A DNA stretch of 64,000 bases from Amblyomma americanum (Eukaryota; Arthropoda; Arachnida; Ixodida; Ixodidae), in the NCBI RefSeq assembly GCF_052857255.1, contig NC_135507.1, positions 78,846,850 to 78,910,849 of the forward strand, read 5' to 3'. Positions within the stretch are counted from its first letter, which is position 1, and the number at the start of each line of letters is the position of its first letter. The position numbers were made by a program, and so were the translations under genes. The notes below the pieces were generated by a model that was not told where the DNA came from, did no database searches, and saw only the letters and a list, made by a program, of their open reading frames with translations. Below are positions 28,777-38,627 of this stretch, piece after piece.

Positions 28777-30138
28777 CTAGGAGTTGAAGTTCTCTGCGAA
28801 GGCGGTGATCAAGCTCTCAAAGGAAAGCACCAGCTGTATAACGTTCTTCAAAGTGCCAGGCTGCATCGCTTGGCAATATGATCGCAGTACATCAAACAAA
28901 ACGCGTACAAGATCGGAGATATTCCGGCTTTTGAGCTCCTTATTTTGCTGCACGCACTGGCGCACCACTTCGACAAAAGACGGGGACTGGGACCGACTCT
29001 TGGCCACGGTAGCTGGTGTCTGCATCTCTTTTAAGGCAAGGGGATGTCCTCCATGTTGTCGAGTCTTGCTGTGATCTGGTCGCTGAGGAACATGGACACT
29101 TTTTGCAGAAGCAGATCGAACAGCCAGCTCACCCTCGGAGGCCGTTGCCGACTTGCTCGGATCAGGTCGTGAAGCGACGTCGCTTGCTACCACGTCCCGA
29201 GCTTCTGACTCGAGCGCAGGGAACTCTTCACTTCCATGTATCGGCTTCTCAGTAGGTTGTGGTTTGCGGCCACTAATGAAGGACCTGTGACGGTGCAAGG
29301 CGCTTACACGGAACGTGCAGCCACTGAAACTCGCTGGATGGTCACCTCCACAATTAGCGCAAGCAAAATCTGCCTTGCACACTTTGTAATCATGGCCACC
29401 ACCACATCGCTTGCAACGTTGATCTTTGTTGCAAACTCTCGCTACATGTCCAAAGCGTTGGCACCTGAAGCACCGGGTAGGAGTTTCAACGAACTCGTGG
29501 ACTGCATGTTTGGTGAAACCAAGGTCAATTATTCCAGGGCGCTCGGTGTTGGGAGCAAACGTTAGCACAATAGAGTTTGTAGGCTTCGCTGCCCATTGTT
29601 GTTCTCCAGGCTCCACCCGGCGCATTGCCCGTCGCACGTGCAGAACTCCTTGCGGTTTCAAGTAGTCAAGAAGGGCACTTTCCGAATACCACACTGGTAC
29701 TCCCCTTATAACATATGTGTTAGTCATGCAGGAGTGTGGCAACCGGGCTTGAACTCGTATGCCACCGATCTGAGAGCACCGCAGAAGAATGTCTACTTGC
29801 TCTTCCGTTGAGATATCTAGATGAAGAGCCCCTTGCGTTGTGAAGCGACTGCGAATCGGAGCAGATCCCAGTAGTACTTTAATATCATCGAACAGCCTGA
29901 TAGGGTTCCACTCTCTGAAGTCAACACCTTTCTCTTTTGGCTGAACTATCACTGGGATGCCGACTGTCCGGTGCTTCCGATGACTCACCACTTTGAAGCC
30001 ATCGTCTTCCATTTCCGATATGTCAGCCACTTCCTCGTCAGAGGCGACGATAGTTGAGTCGTCCCCACTGAGCGATGATGACGCACTGCACTGCTGAACG
30101 TCCCTGATGACTGGCTGATCCCCGCCATGTGATGCCAT
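28777..30138 (-). CDS. LINE D ORF1, gag-like zinc-knuckle protein
   Basis: Intact 453-codon frame. An acidic N-terminus is followed by a central RNA-binding-like region with FREWNPIRLFDDIKVLLG and TYVIRGVPVWYSESALLDYL. Three CCHC knuckles follow at about residues 223-236 (CFRCQRFGHVARVC), 242-254 (CKRCGGGHDYKVC) and 260-274 (CANCGGDHPASFSGC). The C-terminal tail is Ser/Pro-rich and ends with a helical segment. ORF1 proteins of Jockey/I-type LINEs coat the element RNA. The stop TAG is followed at once by the ORF2 ATG, suggesting ORF2 translation by re-initiation. It is the only undamaged frame of this element. Confidence 0.85.
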   Translation of the reverse strand: MASHGGDQPVIRDVQQCSASSSLSGDDSTIVASDEEVADISEMEDDGFKVVSHRKHRTVGIPVIVQPKEKGVDFREWNPIRLFDDIKVLLGSAPIRSRFTTQGALHLDISTEEQVDILLRCSQIGGIRVQARLPHSCMTNTYVIRGVPVWYSESALLDYLKPQGVLHVRRAMRRVEPGEQQWAAKPTNSIVLTFAPNTERPGIIDLGFTKHAVHEFVETPTRCFRCQRFGHVARVCNKDQRCKRCGGGHDYKVCKADFACANCGGDHPASFSGCTFRVSALHRHRSFISGRKPQPTEKPIHGSEEFPALESEARDVVASDVASRPDPSKSATASEGELAVRSASAKSVHVPQRPDHSKTRQHGGHPLALKEMQTPATVAKSRSQSPSFVEVVRQCVQQNKELKSRNISDLVRVLFDVLRSYCQAMQPGTLKNVIQLVLSFESLITAFAENFNS

Positions 30139-30354
30139 GGCCGCCTCCGCCCCACTGGGCTCCTTCGGATGGCGCTGTCCCTTTAAGGATACCGGCGCCA
30201 GAGCTGCCGTACCCTTCCCGTAGGGACAGTACCGCCTTAAAGACGCGGCCGTCTTCCAAGGATGGAAATAACCTAGTTATAACTAGAAAACAAGGCAAAA
30301 TTACTGAGCTGAGGTGACAACAGATCGAGCAGCGTCGTCTTCCTCTTCTTCCCC
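30139..30354 (-). other. LINE D 5' untranslated region
   Basis: 216 bp between the target duplication and the ORF1 start. GC-rich with repeated 'TGTCCCTTTAAGG'-like and 'GGGACAG...CCTTAAAG' blocks and a TAGTTATAACTA palindrome. LINE promoters are usually internal and in this region (family knowledge); no specific element is identified. Confidence 0.5.
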
Positions 30355-30366
30355 TTATCTCCCCTA

Positions 30367-30960
30367 CTCTTCAACCTCGCAATGAAAGTCCTTCCCGCTA
30401 AATTATGCTCCATGCCCGGCATCCGATATGCCCTATGTGCGGATGATATCTATATCTGGGCAACAGAAGGCAATCTCGGACACGTGTAGACCTGCCTACA
30501 ACAAGCAGTGAAGGCAGTGGCCAAGTACGCTGCAGACATCTCCAGTGTTCTCCCGATTAGAGAGGCCAAGGAGATCTGCATACTCGGTCTCTTTATTCAC
30601 CAGGAACGCATACCGGACCTAACACTCGCAAAACTCCGCATGTATGGTGATCAGGGGGGCCGTATGGTCCGACGAGTCTCCAACAAGCGTGAAGGTTCAC
30701 GAAGGAAAAATGCTTTGCGGCTGGCAAATGGCTTTGTAACGAGTATAATTCTCTCCTCAACCTCCTACCTTCACATGCGCAAACACGACGAGGACCAACT
30801 CGAAGTAATGCACAGCAAAGTAATCAAACTGGCTCTTAACCTTCCCATTACCACATCTAACCAACGTTTCTTGGACCTGGGGTTGGTCAACACCTATCAG
30901 GAACTCCGAGATGCCCATCTCGTCACAAACGTCACAAAGGCGGCCGTGAGCTGTGTGATG
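30367..30960 (+). pseudogene. I-type LINE RT domain, right piece
   Basis: Continuation of 24361-24898 after the LINE D insertion. It reads SPLLFNLAMKVLPAKL, then IRYALCADDIYIWATEG and EICILGLFIHQERIPDLTLA, then KHDEDQLEVMHSKVIKLALN. The catalytic motif is CADD instead of YADD. It is followed by RT thumb sequence and a stop-interrupted frame. Joins a SINE fragment at about 30966. Confidence 0.7.
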
Positions 30961-30965
30961 TCAGT

Positions 30966-31115
30966 TGGTCGAAATTATTTCGCAGCTATCCACTACAGTA
31001 CTCATTTCTTCCTTTATTCTGCCAGCCCCTGCTTTATCATTTCTCTTAGGGCGCGGTTCAGGTTCCTGCTGAGATGTGATAGATACTGCGCCATTTCCTT
31101 CCCAAATTACTGCGC
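30966..31115 (+). repeat. SINE 3' fragment
   Basis: 'GGTCGAAATTATTTCGCAGC', 'TTCTTCCTTTATTCTGCC', 'GGGCGCGGTTCAGGT' and 'GATACTGCGCCATTTCCTTCCC'. The head is missing. Confidence 0.75.
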
Positions 31116-31449
31116 TCTTTTTTTTTAGGACATGAAAGGGTGCAATACAACTGGCTTACTTCTACGGTGTAGTCCTTTACCCTTCCTAAAAACAAGTTTT
31201 CATGCCGAACACGTTACCTGCCATGGTGGCTCAGTTTTTGTTTGGTAGCCCTCTTGAGAGAGGACTAAACCTGAAAATTTATTTCTGCGTTTAACAAAAT
31301 GGAGTCTTTCTTTGCCACAGTTGTACCTGAGGCAGGTGGTGTCAAGATTTGTTTCTTCGAGATCAAGGCGACCCTTCCCTGAGAAAATTTTATTCAAGTT
31401 AGGCTTTCTTCGGCTTTCCAAACTGTGTTATTTCTACTGTGGACAAGAT

Positions 31450-32120
31450 GCGATGCAGTGCAATTAGATTTTTGAAAGAAGTGGTCTTTGCTTTCCGATT
31501 TCTAAATGCTCGGTTGTTTGCGATACCTTTCAAATGTCAGGCGTAAGAAATTGCTAAAAGATTTGCTTGACTCTGTCTCCCCTGAGCCAATATATCGATC
31601 TCTGTACAGTAGAGGCCAGGGAGGACATATTTTAAAAAGAGTAAGGAAAATGGTAGTGCCAGCGGGTGTGAAGACGTTTTTCTTCAAGTTGCACACCGGT
31701 ACGTTTCCGGTCAAAACATGGATGGAGGACAAGGGATTGTTTTTACCATGGGGTGCTGACTGCTTGTTATATTACAAACCAGAGTCAATAGAACACCTCT
31801 TTATTGATTACTGAAAGGCGCTGCTCTTTTGGGACGTTCACCAGCATACAATAAAGACTCACCCTTGACGCCGTATGGGACACGATTCGTGGGCGTTGAG
31901 CCGGACTTTATAAATACGATGTAATTTTCCTTCTTGGCCGGCACAGCATTTGGCGAAGCAGGATTGCTGTACGATACTGCGATGAAGATGCTCGCTTTGT
32001 CCGAGATTACTTCATAGAAAACATACTTAAGCTACGTGAAGTGCACAAGGAGCTATGTTCTGGACATGAAGTTATCGAGTTAATGGGAGAGTTATGTTCT
32101 TTGAATAAGTGTTGATTTTC
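31450..32120 (+). mobile_element. LINE C-terminal fragment (RT zinc-binding type)
   Basis: The plus frame 31506-31814 reads LLKDLLDSVSPEPIYRSLY, then ILKRVRKMVVPAGVKTFFFK and LHTGTFPVKTWMEDKGLF, then PWGADCLLYYKPESIEHLFI. This is the C-terminal 'zf-RVT'-like domain found after RT in L1/Tx1-like elements (W...V......FFFKLHTGTLPVKTW). After 31814 the frame is broken but continues recognisably to about 32110. 5'-truncated. 31120-31450 holds nothing that I recognise apart from a CCATGGTGGCTCAG scrap of a SINE head. Confidence 0.65.
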
Positions 32121-32227
32121 TCACGTGAGTGAAACGCATGTCCGCTCTTGATGTTTGAGAATGTAGCGGAGAACATGTTTCTGATCTGTTGTAAACTTTT
32201 GAAACAGGCAATGATTACAAAAAAAAA

Positions 32228-32420
32228 AGCCGTGGTTGCTCAGTGGATAGAGCACTCGGCTTCTGATGCAGAGCACCCGGGTTCGAACCCGACCGCAGCT
32301 GCCGCGTTTCGATGGAGGCGAAACGCTAGGGCACCCGTGTACTGTGTGACGTCAGTGCACGTTAAAGATCCCCAGCTGGCCGAAATTACTCCCGAGACCT
32401 CCACTAAGGCATCTTTTTTT
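32228..32420 (+). repeat. SINE, tRNA-like head and body
   Basis: Head GTGGTTGCTCAGTGGATAGAGC, box B GGTTCGAACCC, body TTTCGATGGAGGCGAAACG, GTGCACGTTAAAGATCCCC, end 'GGCATC' then a T run. 3'-truncated or joined to the next repeat. Confidence 0.85.
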
Positions 32421-32426
32421 TTTTAA

Positions 32427-32945
32427 ATGCGATAGCGTTAAGGGCCCCGTGTCGCAGAAAAGCCGGTGTCGCTGGTGTCGGCGGCCTTGGTCGTGAGCGA
32501 AAACTGCGGAACAGATTAATAAATAAAACCGTGTAGGGAATAGGGCGAGTTGGGGAATTGAACCAGGGCCTCCGGAGTGTGAGACGAGCATGCTAACATG
32601 CACTTTCCCACGCCAGCTCGATGGTTTGGAATGAACAGAAGCGCATCTAGTGAATACGGTTTTTTTAATTTCCTTACGGCACGATTCGGGTGTCCAGAGA
32701 GAAATGCGAGACAGGCGTCATTTCCGTTCCTTAAAACCAATTTTCATTTCATCTTCCTTCCCTTACGGCCTGGTTCGGGTGTCCCCCGAGACATGTGAGA
32801 CAGGCGTCCTTTCCTTAAATTGTACAACGGGGCCCGCGTCGTGTCGAAAGGGCGATGGCGTTCCGTGGGCCCCTTGGCAACCGTGCAATATGATGTCGCG
32901 TCCCACTCTTAAAGCGAAGGTTAAGCGACCTCCATTGTTTTGGTC
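32427..32945 (+). repeat. Repeat family R, copy 2 (composite with SINE tails)
   Basis: Starts AATGCGATAGCGTTAAGG, GTGTCGCAGAAAAGCCGG. Carries two tandem SINE-tail segments at 32660-32815 ('CCTTACGGC..G.TTCGGGTGTCC...GAGACAGGCGTC'). Ends TTGTACAACGGGGCCCGCG, GGCGATGGCGTTCCGTGGGC, CTCTTAAAGCGAAGGTTAAG. The same order, inverted, is at 39972-40535. It also contains a tRNA-like 'GGGAATTGAACCAGGG' block. Non-coding. Confidence 0.6.
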
Positions 32946-33055
32946 TTTCACTCTCTCCTTTACCCCTTCCCCAACGGCGTTTTTCGGGTGTCCACCGAGA
33001 TATTTAAGGCAGTTAATGCGCCACTTCCTTTCCTGAAAACCAAGCTTCTTTTTTT
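32946..33055 (+). repeat. SINE tail fragment
   Basis: 'CTTTCACTCTCTCCTTTACC', 'AACGGCGTTTTTCGGGTGTCC', 'TAATGCGCCACTTCCTTTCC', then a T-rich end. Confidence 0.65.
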
Positions 33056-33059
33056 CAAA

Positions 33060-33700
33060 TACGAGAGGAAATAAATGTGCATGCACTGACGTCGTACAGA
33101 ATACCCTTTTTCTTCTTCCGCGCGCCATACAGCTACAATATATTAAAGAAGCAACGAAAGTAATCATTATTCTTCTCAAATCTTAATTGCTTTCTATAAA
33201 CAAATGAATATTTCGCTGCAACAGCTGTAACAGAGCGTCATCGAGGCTGCAGGCATGAAGAAAAAGTCTTTAAGCTAACTGACTAAAAATTTCTGCTAAT
33301 CGATTACATTTTTGGCCACTGAATACAATAACATGGTGTGCCTTGGCAGTTGTGCATCGGCTCTGTTTGCGGTGTGTGGGTTTTCGAAGAATATTTTTTA
33401 ATATAATAGGCGCAACACATTGTTTTATAAGATCACACCACTTTAACAACGGTTATATTTCATTCCAATAAAGAGCCGTACGATATTTGCACATTTATGG
33501 GACAGAGGTAAAGGTGTCGACCAGAGGACACCATAAACCAAACCAAATCAGAAGGTCACTCTACTTCACAATCATAAATCCGTGGAAGTCCTCACACCAC
33601 TCCTGGCGCAGTGGTGCAGCGGTGAAGCGATGCGCCACTGCCCTGCGATGGCAGATGCTCCCAGCGGTGGGTTTGTGCGACCCATGTTCCTCTTTGCGAG
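33060..33700. other. Non-coding stretch, nothing recognised
   Basis: AT-rich; no gene, SINE or RNA gene recognised. Confidence 0.4.
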
Positions 33701-33701
33701 C

Positions 33702-33935
33702 CGCCGCGGTGGCTAAGTGGTTATGGCGCTCGGCTGCCGGCGCGAAAGATGCGGGTTCGATCACGGCCGCGGTGGTTGAATTTCGATGGAGGCGAAATTC
33801 TAGAGGCCCGTGTACTGTGCGATGTCAGTGCCCGTTAAAGAACCCCAGGTGCTCGAAATTTCCGGAGCCCTTCACTACGGCGTCTCTCATAGCCTGAGTC
33901 GCTTTGCGACGTTAAATCCCCATAAACCATCTTTC
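33702..33935 (+). repeat. Full-length SINE, type B
   Basis: Complete copy of the second SINE subfamily. Head GCCGCGGTGGCTAAGTGGTT, box B 'GGGTTCGATCACGG', body AATTTCGATGGAGGCGAAAT and TCTAGAGGCCCGTG, then GTCAGTGCCCGTTAAAG, 'CGAAATTTCCGGAGCCC', and end CGTTAAATCCCCATAAACC. It differs from type A by the shorter 3' body and lack of the ATT tail. Confidence 0.88.
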
Positions 33936-34175
33936 CGAGTGACCAATCAGTAATTTAACTACCACCAGCCTCAGTGGGCTGCTTGCTCATTTGCTGGTGG
34001 GCAGGTTGCGATGACGCCGCAAGGTCCCGTGTTATAGGTGCCCGCCTGTCTCCTAGATTGCTCTCTGAGGACCACCTGTCTTAGCCATTCTAGCCATTCG
34101 CTGACAACAGCGATGCCGAAAACGCCAACACCGGTTTTTCTGGGGAACGGGGCTTTTAACGCTCCTGCGTTATTA

Positions 34176-34776
34176 GAGAGTTTTAGTTTCACGTACGTAG
34201 AAGCTTCACGTACGTAGAGCTCTTACGGGTGACCAGTGCGCATGCGCAGAACGCAAAGGGTATGCGCGAGTCTCACGTACGTACGTGAGATTCGGATTTT
34301 TACGTTGGGGTCTTTGCATTGCTTGCGTACGTAGCGTTGACAAACATGGCGTCACCCTGCCCGCCGCTTCACGGCGATAACGGCTTCGTCGCTAATCCCT
34401 GGAGGCGATATGTTGTTCTAAACTGCTGTATTCGCCTTCGATTTGCCCATTCTTACCCTCGCATAAGGTTTCAAGCGACAAATAGTTTTTGTTTTTCATA
34501 CAGAAGGGCGATTTTTCAGCTGCTAAGCCTGACGAACTAGCGTTGGTCGTCGTCATAGCAACGGTCTCGCTATGAATGACTTCGCTTAATGACTTGTCTT
34601 GGATGATTTTGGCTACAACCAGTGTCTGTGTTTCTTAGTAGATGGCGCTAGGCGTAACGCGCGGCGTGTTTCGCTTACGAGTAACTATAAGGGTTTCAAA
34701 CCACCTGCGTGCAGGCTACGTAAACTTCTCACGTTTGCGTACGTGAACCCTCTACGTACGTGAAACTAAAACTCTC
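34176..34776. mobile_element. 601-bp MITE with perfect 26-bp TIRs
   Basis: The left TIR 34176-34201 (GAGAGTTTTAGTTTCACG...) is an exact inverted copy of 34751-34776. Flanking TATTA at 34171-34175 and 34777-34781 is a 5-bp target duplication (or a TA/TTA inside it). The internal 550 bp has no transposase. CACGTACGT-type motifs recur near both ends (about 34191, 34207, 34273, 34735, 34753), probably binding sites for a transposase supplied elsewhere. Superfamily not assigned. Confidence 0.85.
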
Positions 34777-34883
34777 TATTAAGAGGGAGAACGCACCCAT
34801 GTAAAGCGCAAATGGGACGAGGGCAGCGAACAGAATTTTCCAATTAGGAGAGAACCAGCGCCAAAACCAATTTGAAAATGAGA

Positions 34884-34997
34884 ATTGGTTTTTGAGGAAA
34901 GGAAATGGCACAGTATCTCTCACATATCGGCAGACACCTGAACCACGCCGTAAGGGGAAGGGGGATTGAAAGAAGAAAGAGGTGCTGTAGTGGAGGT
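34884..34997 (-). repeat. Outer SINE (minus), 3' half, split by insertion
   Basis: Tail 'ATTGGTTTTTGAGGAAAGG', 'ACACCTGAACCACGCCGTAAG', 'GAAGAAAGAGGTGCTGTAG', stopping at GTGGAGG. The matching 5' half resumes at 35633 with CTCCGGAATAATTTC. The insert is a LINE K-type 3' end. Confidence 0.8.
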
Positions 34998-35632
34998 AGT
35001 AGTAGGAAGTGGTTTTTATTACGATAGTAATAAAAAGGAAGGAAAAGATTGTTGTTAGCCCCGGCATATAACATGGATACTGAAGCACCTGAGGGCGGGC
35101 CGCGGAAATAAAGGATAGCAAGCAGAATGGAGAAATTAAACGAAAGAGGTGAGGGGACAGGAAGGGAGGATAGGAGAGGTAGGAGAGGTAGTATTTTTTA
35201 AACTGGTTTTTGGGGAAAGGAAATGGCGCAGTATCTGTCTCATATATCGTTGGACACCTGAACCGCGCCGTAAGAGAATGGATAAAGGAATGAGTGAAAG
35301 AAGATAGCAAGAATTAGAGGTGCCGTAGTGGAGGGCTCCGGAATAATTTTGACCGCCTGGAGATCTTTAACGTGCACTGACATCGCACCGCACGCGGGTG
35401 CCTTAGCGTTTTTCCTCCATAAAAACGCAGCCGCCGCGGTCGGGTTCGAACCCGGGAACTCCGGATCAGTACTCGAGCGCCGTAACCACTGAGGAAATAT
35501 ACACAAACTATTTACACAATAAGAAATGTGTCCAGATTTTGTGCGTGATTAGTGCATGATGAAGCAATAAAAACACACGCGCACAGCACCCTTTTGACTA
35601 CTACTGGTGTGGGGCGTCCAGTTGATAATCGT
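34998..35632 (-). mobile_element. Truncated 3' end of a LINE K-type element, itself split by a SINE
   Basis: The pieces 34998-35200 and 35498-35632 match the 3' UTR of the full-length LINE at 54276-54600: 'AGCCCCGGCAT', 'GATACTGAAGCACCTGAG', 'AACTATTTACACAATAAG', 'GTGGGGCGTCCAGTT'. Heavily 5'-truncated. A complete SINE lies inside it. Confidence 0.8.
35208..35497 (-). repeat. Inner SINE, type A (minus)
   Basis: Complete body from 'ACTGGTTTTTGGGGAAAGG' through 'GAGGTGCCGTAGTGGAGGGC', 'TTTAACGTGCACTGACATCG' and box B (GGTTCGAACCC as GGGTTCGAACCCGGG) to the head 'CGCCGTAACCACTGAGG'. Inserted in the LINE 3' UTR fragment. Confidence 0.88.
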
Positions 35633-35810
35633 CTCCGGAATAATTTCAACCACCTGGGGATCTTTAACATGCACTGGCATCGCACAGCACATGGGCACCT
35701 TAGCGTGTCGCCTCCATTAAAACGCGGCGGGCGCGGGCGGGTTCTAACCCGGGAACTCCGGATCAGACGCCGAGCGCCCTAACAATTGCGCTACCGCAGT
35801 GGGTAAAAAG
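35633..35810 (-). repeat. Outer SINE (minus), 5' half with tRNA-like head
   Basis: 'CTCCGGAATAATTTCAACC', 'TTTAACATGCACTGGCATCG', box B 'GGGTTCTAACCCGGG', head 'CGCCCTAACAATTGCGCTACC'. It abuts LINE sequence at 35811 exactly as the SINE at 23886 does. Confidence 0.8.
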
Positions 35811-36290
35811 AAATTCAATTTCAAACTTTCTGTAACAGATACGATTCCTAAACAGGAAAAAAGACTCGAGATTGGGAACCTCCAACCAATTTCGCTAACG
35901 TCATGTCTAGGAAAGGTAGTCGAGCACGTTGTCTTAAACAGGCTCCAAAGGCACGCCGACGCGGTAAACACGATTCCCTCGTCCATGACTGGGTTTCGAG
36001 CAGCTCTCGCGAGTTGGGACATCTTGTGGCAGATACAGCATGAGAATCTGCATCCAAAGCGCTTAAGAGCCACGCGTACCATACTGGGACTCAATGTGAC
36101 TAAGGCTTTTGACAGCGCGTCATACGCTGCTATCCTCCCTAACCTGTCACCGATGAACGGAGGCAAACGGACATACGACTACATCACCACATTTCCGAAC
36201 CAGCGCACGGCTACCTTGCGTTTCGTGGACAAAAGTAGCGACAAAATTACTCTAGGCACTAGACGAACCCCGCCAGTGTAGCACCTTCTA
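35811..36290 (+). pseudogene. I-type LINE RT fragment (plus)
   Basis: The frame reads KKFNFKLSVTDTIPKQEKRL, then EIGNLQPISLTSCLGKVVEH, then MTGFRAALASWDIL and VTKAFDSASYAAIL (motif A degraded), then GTRRTP. Corresponds to RT blocks 1 to 4. Interrupted at about 36290 by another LINE tail and continued at 36767. Closest relative in the window: 23580-23885 and 15396-17235 (both minus). Confidence 0.7.
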
Positions 36291-36766
36291 CACCAACCCA
36301 GGAGCGTCTGCTTGCGTTCAAAGATATTCTTGCCTACTACCGAGATACGCGGCGCGTTTACGCACCGCCGGCTCCCTCCCTAACCTTCATCCAAGCATCC
36401 CACTGGCGCCGACTACAGACACGAACTGCTCCCTACCCTATTGTCCATCTTGCCCGCTACCCCGATCAATTCCTTTCTTCTTGTAAGCTCTCCAGGAAAG
36501 CGGGAGACTTCCTTCACGTCCTCCTCACATTACCTACCTTCCCACACTCTCCATCACCCACCACGGGGGAGTCATACTGGGAGACTCTGCTGGCCAGCTC
36601 GGCGGCCGCTGACCAGCGCCGGATCATTACCTACGCCCTGAAGCGGATAGCGCTTCCAGGTCTGTCGTTTGCCCTGTAAGGGCAGCCTCCTAAGGGTTGC
36701 CCCATGCCATGTTAAGGAGTTTGCCCCCTCTGTATTTGGCAACAAATGTTTCCACCACCACCGCCA
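36291..36766 (+). mobile_element. Different LINE 3' end inserted in the RT domain
   Basis: The frame reads ERLLAFKDILAYYRDTRRVY, then LTFIQASHWRRLQTRTAPYP, then RIITYALKRIALPGL before a stop. This is the C-terminal region of a different I-like ORF2. The 3' UTR is short and ends in a CCACCACCACCGCCA tail. The LINE frame on either side (GTRRTP ... AELSSFLFNI) would be continuous without it. Confidence 0.65.
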
Positions 36767-38627
36767 CGGCAAGGCGCTGAACTTTCATCTTTTCTCTTTA
36801 ACATTACTGTGAGCCACCTCTGGCGTCTGTTAGATGCTATCCCACATATATATCATTCTATATACGCCGAATACGTTACCAAATGGAGCAACTCTGGATC
36901 CGATGGAGAGTTTGCAGAATCAGTACAACGAGCTATCGACACGGTACTCTCGTGCTGGGGAATGGCCTCTCGTGTTCACCGGCTAATTCGGAACTCTCAG
37001 TTATCAGGAACAAACAAGCCTCACAGGCAGCACTCTACCCTTGTAAGCCCATCGTGTTGCATTGACAACCACCCAATACCTCGGTAGCCACGTTCAATGT
37101 TCTTGACATATTGATTCAGGATAATATTCAAAGATTGGACGTGATCCGCCGGCTACGCGTCACGGCGCACCGGGTAGGCGGGCTGGTGCAGCGCATTGCC
37201 ATCCGTCGCAGGGGTTTGAGAACGAGGCACTATATAGCATCATTAGAACAGCAGAAAGGCGGCCCTTGGCATGCCGGCGTACGCCAAATCAGATCGACTC
37301 CTGCAGTTGGGAATTTTTAACACGCTCGCAGAGCTAATCAAAGCCCACAAGACGACACATTTAAGTGACCCGCTTGTCACGCACTGCTGCGGAAAGCCTA
37401 ATTCTTGACAAACTCCACATACCCCCCCCCCCCCCGCGGTGGAGGTATATGCAACATCACATTTATCAGTCGAAATTAGTAGTACACTAGTTGCTAAAGA
37501 AGTAGCCAGGAGCATGCTGCCAGGCAGACAGGCCACCCGCAGGAAAGCAAGGGCGCTGGCACTTGAGAAACAGTACGACAGCGAACGACGAGCAGCGTAT
37601 GGTGGATAAACCTCAACACAACAAAGGTGGAACATACGTGGCATATATTTATTTATTTGTTCCTCAAAGGTCTAAGAAGGACATTACAGCCACTCCAAAG
37701 CCGGCCGTCGTTAACGCCACAACCTTTGACGCCAGCTCTCACCCGAGGCAGAGGAAGTAGCTATCGCTGTGGTCATCGTGAATCCCGGCATCAAAACTAT
37801 TCTGAGAGACCCTAAGAGCGCCATTCAAAATTCGCGAAAAAATCGGTAAACGCGCTCGCAATGAGAACTGTTCGCAACCGAACACTCGATCACAACATCA
37901 ATCTCGCATGGGTTCCTGCTCGCGCGGGTAAGTCCGGAAACGCGGGTGTTGACCGTCTAGCCCAATTTTTAGCCAACCGGGGGACAGGAGACCTCTAGGG
38001 AACGGAAGCCCCCACCGAGGCGCCCCGCTCGTACGCGGAAATTACAAAACTTTATTGCGAGCTAAGATGCACTAACTTGGACTGGGTGCAAGCCACGACA
38101 CTCAGACGCCTACAAACAAAGGCCACTCTTAGCCCCTACCTATTTTTAAATGACAAACGGTGAATACGACCCTGCATGCCCGCTCTACGGTGACGGGTCG
38201 CACGCCCCCCAATACCATATATTATGGGAATGTGCTAGCATATTCCCTGCGACAACACTATTGCCGGCTCTCTCGCTAGAGGAATGGGAATGGGACAAGC
38301 TCTTGGGCAGTTCAAGAACAACAACGCAGTTGGCTATCATCACGCGAGCTCAAGAGGTCGCCCCCGAGTGGAGGCCACCCTGGACACGCCCTATCTCCAG
38401 CTTATCACTTTCATTTTGTGGCAACAATGTTGTAACCACGACCACCCCCATTCCCGCCGCGGTGTCTACGCTGTTGATGCGACAGAGGCAATGATGAAAA
38501 GTAAAGGTCACGGGTCTGCGCACTGGCTCAAGCTGAGCCAAAATCGCTGCCACTTGCATACAGTAGGAGAGTTGAAAGATGTGAGAGGAAAGATTGAGCA
38601 ACACGCGGGTCGCAACAACCACGTCAT
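36767..38627 (+). mobile_element. I-type LINE, RT to C-terminus (decayed, plus)
   Basis: Begins SSFLFNITVSHLWRLLDAIP, then HSIYAEYVTKW (YADD degraded to YAEY). It continues through thumb and RNase H sequence in broken frames and ends with NGEYDPACPLYGDGSHAPQY and HILWEC (terminal zinc region, 38150-38260). A C14 run sits near 37425. It mirrors the minus-strand copies at 13440-17235. Confidence 0.65.

Larger units (their letters stand above)
24899..30354 (-). mobile_element. Full-length LINE 'D' (minus), 12-bp target duplication
   Basis: A 5,456-bp non-LTR retrotransposon bounded by TTATCTCCCCTA at 24887-24898 and 30355-30366. Order on the minus strand: 5' UTR (30354-30139), ORF1 gag-like (30138-28777), ORF2 endonuclease, RT, RNase H and zinc region (28776 to about 25210), and a short 3' UTR ending CTCAACTCAACTAAAC. 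Internal damage: three stops in ORF2, and a segment of about 960 bp (25733-26690) flipped to the plus strand. It inserted into the RT motif B region of another LINE. Confidence 0.85.

Noticed and set aside
30170..30245. Stable hairpin in LINE D 5' UTR from TGTCCCTTTAAGG and GGGACAG/CCTTAAAG blocks
   Set aside because: The complementary blocks are in an order that cannot pair as one stem.
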